Positions 5,049 to 5,110 of a DNA stretch of 5,110 nucleotides are shown here, in pieces. How positions within the stretch are numbered: position 1 is the first letter of the stretch; every line of letters starts with the position of its first letter. This stretch comes from Clostridiales bacterium. GTDB lineage: Bacteria; Bacillota; Clostridia; Oscillospirales; Acutalibacteraceae. Position numbers and translations under genes: made by a program. The notes beneath the pieces were generated by a model, which worked only from the letters and a program-made list of their open reading frames with translations, did no database searches and was not told the DNA's origin. The stretch is taken from contig JAJQDK010000018.1 of NCBI GenBank assembly GCA_021202245.1, forward strand, positions 1-5,110, read 5' to 3'.

Positions 5049-5110
5049 GGCGTTGCACGCCTACACCTCATCAGTCACGGCTACGCTCGTGACAGCTTCC
5101 CCTCAAGGGG
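5049..5110. repeat. Dispersed-repeat-like element, cut by the window end
   Basis: Three stems follow in a row: GGCGT/ACGCC (5049-5053 with 5057-5061), GTCACG/CGTGAC (5074-5079 with 5088-5093, 8-base loop), and CCCC/GGGG (5099-5102 with 5107-5110), which reaches the edge and probably continues. Read on the minus strand, the order GGGGAAG, then a GTCACG stem, then GATGAGGTGTAGG matches a repeat I recall as abundant in gut Ruminococcaceae-type genomes. The identification is from memory only. Confidence 0.5.

Larger units (their letters stand above)
4775..5110. other. Non-coding 3' region carrying several palindromic elements
   Basis: No open frame here has a ribosome binding site or plausible protein. 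The stretch begins AT-rich (4775-4816), then carries a GC-rich hairpin, a second GC-rich hairpin, a 14-bp palindrome, another AT-rich part (4976-5048) and a repeat cut by the window end. I see no convincing promoter and no hairpin followed by a T-run, so the operon's transcription end is not obvious. If termination happens here, the 4817-4852 hairpin is the best candidate. The next gene and its strand are outside the window. Confidence 0.7.

Noticed and set aside
4817..5110. CRISPR array or tandem repeat array
   Set aside because: The inverted repeats differ from each other and are unevenly spaced; there are no identical direct repeats with unique spacers.

Overview
The window looks like part of a Gram-positive, Clostridia-type genome, possibly an uncultured gut member of the Ruminococcaceae/Oscillospiraceae. 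Support is indirect: AGGAGG-type ribosome binding sites, moderate to low GC, two N-terminally anchored surface proteins with the Ala-x-(W/Y)-A-W-F-S membrane-exit motif common in Clostridia, and palindromic intergenic repeats of a kind I recall from gut Clostridia. No marker gene fixes the taxonomy, and no searches were run.

Layout: three genes run left to right on the plus strand and fill positions 1-4774. The first (3-1685, 5' end probably outside the window) encodes a long coiled-coil protein with a small C-terminal globular domain. After 50 bp comes a 667-residue membrane-anchored exported protein (1736-3739). After only 9 more bases comes a 341-residue membrane-anchored exported protein (3749-4774). 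The last two are paralogues. They share the N-terminal anchor with a WFS motif, a central SSYGDFS block and a C-terminal YTGQ-x-T-x-R-x-W-x-EG block. The larger one is essentially the smaller one with roughly 330 extra residues inserted in the middle. The insertion appears to hold two beta-rich modules, one resembling a ConA/LamG-like sandwich and one resembling a beta-trefoil. Base composition jumps sharply between them (about 37% GC against 56%), which suggests piecemeal assembly.

The last 336 bp (4775-5110) hold no convincing gene. They carry a series of inverted repeats: a 15-bp hairpin at 4817-4852, a GGCGCAC/GTGCGCC hairpin inside a larger fold at 4894-4947, a perfect 14-bp palindrome at 4962-4975, and a repeat element cut by the window edge at 5049-5110.

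Working hypothesis (inference): genes 2 and 3 encode a minor, carbohydrate- or ligand-binding subunit and a simpler partner subunit of one surface structure. They would be co-expressed with a coiled-coil protein that may act as an intracellular scaffold. None of the three gives me a confident gene name. The family-level calls for the inserted modules and for the C-terminal domain of gene 1 rest on pattern recognition and are tentative.
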